A DNA stretch of 64,000 bases from Kitasatospora sp. MAA19 (GTDB lineage Bacteria; Actinomycetota; Actinomycetes; Streptomycetales; Streptomycetaceae), in assembly GCF_029894125.1 (NCBI RefSeq), contig NZ_JARXYZ010000018.1:1-64000 (forward strand), given 5' to 3'. The notes beneath the pieces are model-generated. The model was not told the origin of the DNA. It saw nothing but the letters and a program-made list of their open reading frames with translations, and searched no databases. Numbering within the stretch: the stretch's first letter is position 1; every line of letters begins with the position of its first letter. Below, piece after piece: positions 60,657 to 64,000 of the stretch. The position numbers and the translations under genes are program-made.

Positions 60657-60685
60657 CCCGGGGCAGGGACCGAGCACCTGGAGGA

Positions 60686-60820
60686 TCAGCGGGTGCCGAG
60701 GGCGGCTTCCTCGCGGTCGAGGTCGTGCTGCAGGCGGCGGCGGGTGGTGTCGCTGATGCGGTGTTCGTCGTAGAGGCGGTGCAGTTCGGTGTTCTGGACG
60801 GCGATGACCTTTGGCCGGTT
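60686..60820 (-). pseudogene. Na+/H+ antiporter C-terminal fragment
   Basis: The minus strand ends VIAVQNTELHRLYDEHRISD, TTRRRLQHDLDREEAALGTR. This is the helical tail of CPA1-type Na+/H+ antiporters, where LDxEE near the end is typical. No membrane domain remains. Confidence 0.5.
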
Positions 60821-60974
60821 CCCGGCACGGGACGCGGCTGCCGCGGCGGGCAGGGCCCGGAGGACGGTGCTGCTGTGGCTGGCACGGAAGCGACGGCGGT
60901 TGGCAGGGCGCTCGCCGGGGGATCCTGCGGTTCCCTGCACGGCGCGCGGGCGCGGATGGCATGATGTGCCCGCC

Positions 60975-61787
60975 ATGTCTGCCTTCGTCCCCGGGGCGTC
61001 GCCCGCCCCGGCACCTCCCGCCTCGACCGGATTCCGCCTCCTGCGGGCCGTGCCGTTCGCGACGCTCTGCGTCGTGCTGGCCGCGGCCGGCCACGTGCTG
61101 GCTTCCGGTGCCGCGGTGTCGACCGGGATGGTGTTCCTGGGCTGGGTCCTGGCCCTGGGCGGGGCGGTCCTCGGGGCGCGGCGGGAGCGGTCGCTGGCCG
61201 CGATCACCGGTGGGCTGGCCGTCGGCCAGCTGGGCCTGCACCTCCTCTTCCATGCCGCGCAGACACCGTCGCGGGTCCCGGCGATGCCGAAGGCGGCGGG
61301 CATGGCCGAGATGATGGACATGCCGGGTATGCCCGGCATGGGGATGGTCGGCGGTGCTCACTCCCGGGCGGCGGCTGCGCAGCTCGCCGCGCCGCTCGTC
61401 GGCGGTTCCCACGCCTCCGCGGTGGCCGCGCCGCACGTCGCGTTGTGGTGCCATGCCTGGCTGCTCGGGCTGAGTCCCGCGATGTTCATCGGGCACCTCG
61501 CCGCCACGCTGGTGGCGGCATGGTGGTTGCGGCGGGGCGAGGCGGCCGTGTGGCGGTTGGTCCGTACTGCCGCCGAGGCGGTCTCGGCCGTGGCGCAGGC
61601 ATGTGCCGCGAAGCTGCGTGCGGCCGTCGCACGGCTCGGCGGCGCACTGTCCGGCGGCATAGGAGACGGGCGGCGCCTGCTCTGCGCGTGGTTCGTGGGA
61701 GCGGGTGGCCGGTGGCGGCTCCCGGTGCCGGTCCTGCTGCGGCACTGCGTGATCAGGAGAGGTCCACCGGCGGTACGCACTGCCTGA
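60975..61787 (+). CDS. Met-rich membrane protein next to YcnI
   Basis: From ATG 60975 the 270-residue product has four to five hydrophobic segments (for example TLCVVLAAAGHVLASGAAV and MVFLGWVLALGGAVLG). It has a loop with repeated Met and Gly (MAEMMDMPGMPGMGM) followed by a His, which could bind copper(I). It precedes a YcnI/DUF1775 gene by 172 bp. Paired genes of this kind occur in actinobacterial copper-handling clusters. The assignment to copper is inferred from the Met-rich loop and neighbour. Confidence 0.7.
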   Translation: MSAFVPGASPAPAPPASTGFRLLRAVPFATLCVVLAAAGHVLASGAAVSTGMVFLGWVLALGGAVLGARRERSLAAITGGLAVGQLGLHLLFHAAQTPSRVPAMPKAAGMAEMMDMPGMPGMGMVGGAHSRAAAAQLAAPLVGGSHASAVAAPHVALWCHAWLLGLSPAMFIGHLAATLVAAWWLRRGEAAVWRLVRTAAEAVSAVAQACAAKLRAAVARLGGALSGGIGDGRRLLCAWFVGAGGRWRLPVPVLLRHCVIRRGPPAVRTA

Positions 61788-61959
61788 CCCGACGATCGAG
61801 CGCATTCGGCGCCCTCCGGCCGGGCGGCAGCTTCGCGCCCCTGATCACCTCGGCACACACGCCGTCACCGTCGGCGGACGATGGCTCCTGCCCGCGAGCA
61901 GGCCCTTTCGGCCCGGCCGTGCGCGTGCGTGCACGCTCCCACACGGAGAACACACAGCC

Positions 61960-62718
61960 ATGAGACCGTCCTTCAAGAACCGCTTCGCCGCCGCCAGCGC
62001 CCTGGGCACCGCCGCCGTGCTGCTGGTCGCCGGACCGGCGTCCGCGCACGTCACCGTGCAGCCGTCCAGCGTGCCGAAGAACGCGACCGACCAGACCTTC
62101 GCGTTCCGGGTGCCGAACGAGAACGACAAGGCCAGCACGGTGAAGGTCGAGGTCGACTTCCCCGCCGACCACCCGATCCCCTCCGCCATGGTCGCCGCGG
62201 TGCCGGGCTGGACCGACCAGGTGCAGACCACCAAGCTCGCCACCCCGATCCACACCGACGACGGCGACATCACCGACGTGGTCTCGCAGATCGTCTGGAC
62301 GGGCGGACAGATCGCCCCCGGCCACTACCAGGACTTCACCGTCGACCTCGGTGCGCTGCCCGACGGTACGGACAAGGTCGTCTTCAAGGCCCTCCAGACG
62401 TACAGCGACGGGAACACCGTGCGCTGGATCGAGGAGCCCCAGGACGGCCAGAAGGAGCCCGAGCACCCGGCCCCTGTGCTCAAGCTGACCGCCGCCACCG
62501 CCGCCACCGCCGCCACCAGCGGCGACGCCCCCGCTGCCGCGCCGAGCGCGAAGGCCGGCCCGGCCGAGCAGAGCACCGCGACGGCGAAGAACGGCGACAG
62601 CGACTCCACCGCCCGCGGCCTCGGTATCGCGGGCATCGTCGTCGGCGTCCTCGGCGCCGTCGCGGGCCTGGTGCTCGGCCGCCGCCGGGGTACCGGCAGC
62701 ACCGGCACGTCGGCGTAG
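61960..62718 (+). CDS. YcnI-like DUF1775 copper-binding protein
   Basis: The 252-residue product has a signal peptide ending GPASA and a mature N-terminus starting with His30 (HVTVQPSSVPK), as in YcnI, where the N-terminal His is a Cu(II) ligand. The cupredoxin-like DUF1775 domain runs to about residue 165 (TFAFRVPNENDKASTVKVEV, with IVWTGGQIAPGHYQDF). An Ala-rich linker and C-terminal membrane anchor follow (GIAGIVVGVLGAVAGLVLG) ending in Arg-rich residues. It would sit on the outer face of the membrane and chaperone copper. Confidence 0.9.
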   Translation: MRPSFKNRFAAASALGTAAVLLVAGPASAHVTVQPSSVPKNATDQTFAFRVPNENDKASTVKVEVDFPADHPIPSAMVAAVPGWTDQVQTTKLATPIHTDDGDITDVVSQIVWTGGQIAPGHYQDFTVDLGALPDGTDKVVFKALQTYSDGNTVRWIEEPQDGQKEPEHPAPVLKLTAATAATAATSGDAPAAAPSAKAGPAEQSTATAKNGDSDSTARGLGIAGIVVGVLGAVAGLVLGRRRGTGSTGTSA

Positions 62719-63016
62719 CGGCCAGGGCCGGTGCGGGATGTGCATGCGTCTCGCACCGGCCCCACCCGGCCATGGCACGTGGGCCGTCTCCTGCCATCGG
62801 CCCGGAACCGGGCAGCTGATGCTACGTTCGGTCGGAACGGGCTTGGCCTGCGGCCGTGTTCGGCTCGCGACGCCACGACTGCGGTGATGCCGCCGGGCGG
62901 TAGCACGATGGCGAGTCCGCGCCGCGACATGGTGCTTGGTGAGGCCGGTGATCGACGGCCTGGCTGCGGCGGCCTGTGCCGTGCCCCGGACTCGGGTCGC
63001 CGTGAACGGAGGGCTG

Positions 63017-63235
63017 TCAGGCAGCCGGGGCGGCCAGGGCGTCCAGAGCACCGCTCTTGGCCTGGGCGACGAGGTCGCGGAACTGCTCCTCGCTCATCTG
63101 CACCTGCTGCCCGAAGTCGTCGGTGATCCGCACACGCTTCTCCGCCGGAGCGGCTGGGTCCACAAACAGCTGCGGGCAGCCGCAGTTGCAGTTTCCGCAG
63201 AAGGTCGCGATCGGGTCCGTACTGGTGCCGTGCAT
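63017..63235 (-). CDS. Cys-rich small protein, 72 aa
   Basis: The ATG follows GAGGTGGCACAG. The product has FCGNCNCGCPQLFVD near residues 12-26, a compact four-Cys metal-binding cluster, then a short domain (KRVRITDDFGQQVQMSEEQF) and an Ala-rich tail. Function unknown. It lies in the metal-related end of the window, which may hint at a metal or Fe-S role. The space 62719-63016 before it holds nothing I recognise. Confidence 0.7.
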   Translation of the reverse strand: MHGTSTDPIATFCGNCNCGCPQLFVDPAAPAEKRVRITDDFGQQVQMSEEQFRDLVAQAKSGALDALAAPAA

Positions 63236-63744
63236 CTGTGCCACCTCGGTCGCCTCTGGCGTGGGCGTACTTCTCCACCCCGGCGATGCCCGCAAGCGGA
63301 GTGTCCAAACCAACTCCCGGGCGCCGCAGGACCTGTGGGGTGGTGAGCCGTCGGTGCCTCTCGTTGGTGATCCGCCCGCGAACCGGGTGGCGTCGGACGC
63401 ATGCGCCGACGAGGCGATCGCACTGACCCGATGCCTGAAACCGACGGCTGGGATCGTCCCGAGGCCGAGGACCAACCCTGGGATCCCGCCGAGACCGTGA
63501 GGGCCATGCCGGCAGAGGAAGCCGTCGGCCGGGATGCGACCGACCTTCGCACCTGACGCGTCCGCGCGGCGTACCTGTCCCGCAGGCCCTCGAGCATGCC
63601 GGGGATGCCCGGAATGATGGCGACCGGTGAGGGTTGATAGCGGTCAGGCGGCCGGAATTCCCCAGCGGCGGCCGGTCACGAGTCCCTGCCGGCGGCCACG
63701 TGGATCCGCATGGTCACCGTTCCGGTTGCTTTGCGTGGCCGGGC
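63236..63744. other. Gap without a supported gene
   Basis: No frame in this 509-bp stretch shows a start, coding character and family together. Short pieces such as DTPLAGIAGVEKYAHA on the minus strand near 63260-63305 may be leftovers. Confidence 0.4.
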
Positions 63745-64000
63745 TCATGCGCAGCAGGCGCATCCGGGGGTGCATCTGCAAGTGTCGGTGGCGTCGGTTG
63801 GGGTCGCGCAGCAGCCCTTTCCCTGCCAGGTGTCGCGGCCTTCCTTGACCGCCACGGCGGCGATGACCAGGGCGCTGAGGGGGTCGGCCCAGGACCAGCC
63901 CAGGGCGGCGTTGGCGAGCAGTCCGGCCAGCAGCACCGCGGACAGGTAGGTGCACAGCAGAGTCTGCTTGGAGTCCGCGACCGCCGAGGCCGAGCCCAGT
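63745..64000 (-). CDS. Cation transporter, C-terminal part (window edge)
   Basis: The minus strand enters at the window edge and reads SKQTLLCTYLSAVLLAGLLA, WADPLSALVIAAVAVKEGRD and a Cys-rich tail, CRCTPGCACCA, to the stop at 63745. The D-S-K-Q-T-x-L and D-P-x-x-x-x-V patterns match the last membrane helices of a cation-diffusion-facilitator-like transporter. The Cys-rich end may bind or sense the exported metal (Zn, Cd or Co). The first part lies outside the window. Confidence 0.75.
   Translation of the reverse strand, partial: LGSASAVADSKQTLLCTYLSAVLLAGLLANAALGWSWADPLSALVIAAVAVKEGRDTWQGKGCCATPTDATDTCRCTPGCACCA

Overview
The window is very GC-rich actinobacterial DNA. Strong third-position GC bias, GTG starts, TGA/ATGA gene overlaps, a RheA-type heat-shock operator and typical Streptomyces families (NodB-like deacetylase, NarL-type and OmpR-type two-component systems, DUF2267, DUF4097, DUF1775) point to Streptomyces, Kitasatospora or a close relative. 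The many gene fragments suggest a chromosome arm or plasmid-like accessory region rather than core chromosome.

1-15.3 kb is the right-hand part of an integrative element. It carries a tyrosine integrase (856-2112, minus), then three large co-oriented genes of no family I recognise: a 768-residue protein, a 2057-residue P-loop ATPase and an 841-residue protein. It ends at a 3' fragment of a proline tRNA (anticodon GGG, 15237-15282), the usual scar of site-specific integration. This three-gene set is the best candidate in the window for an undescribed system.

15.3-29 kb is a mosaic. Intact genes are a lipid-type glycosyltransferase with an overlapping polysaccharide deacetylase, a LiaRS/NarL-like two-component operon ending in a DUF4097 protein, a methyltransferase and a rhomboid-like membrane protein. 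Between them lie decayed genes: integrase, methyltransferase, HAD phosphatase, DUF4097, an AMP-ligase/acyl-CoA dehydrogenase/KAS III scar, alcohol dehydrogenase and carbamoyltransferase. A 32-nt bipartite motif occurs in front of three loci here and may be the target of the two-component system.

29-48 kb is a stress island. It holds three Hsp20 genes, rheA with two perfect RheA operators, htpG, CsbD, small membrane and acidic proteins, an STAS protein, tandem DUF2267 proteins, a cold-shock protein with a long leader, a DEAD-box helicase and a CBS protein. The helicase block is flanked by two inverted copies of a divergent module (MerR-like regulator and small partner gene). The intergenic region of each copy is conserved, and in the second copy it is expanded into an array of GGTAC(T/C)GC repeats.

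48-64 kb has a Ser/Thr kinase downstream of a secreted tripeptidase-like lipoprotein, an OmpR-type two-component pair, a graveyard of fragments (ligase, arylsulfatase, integrase), a DUF91-type nuclease followed by two broken genes, a truncated IS110, and a metal-related end: a Met-rich membrane protein with a YcnI/DUF1775 protein, a Cys-rich small protein and a cation transporter cut by the window edge. Coordinates come from reading the sequence by eye. Product calls are by motif recognition without database searches.
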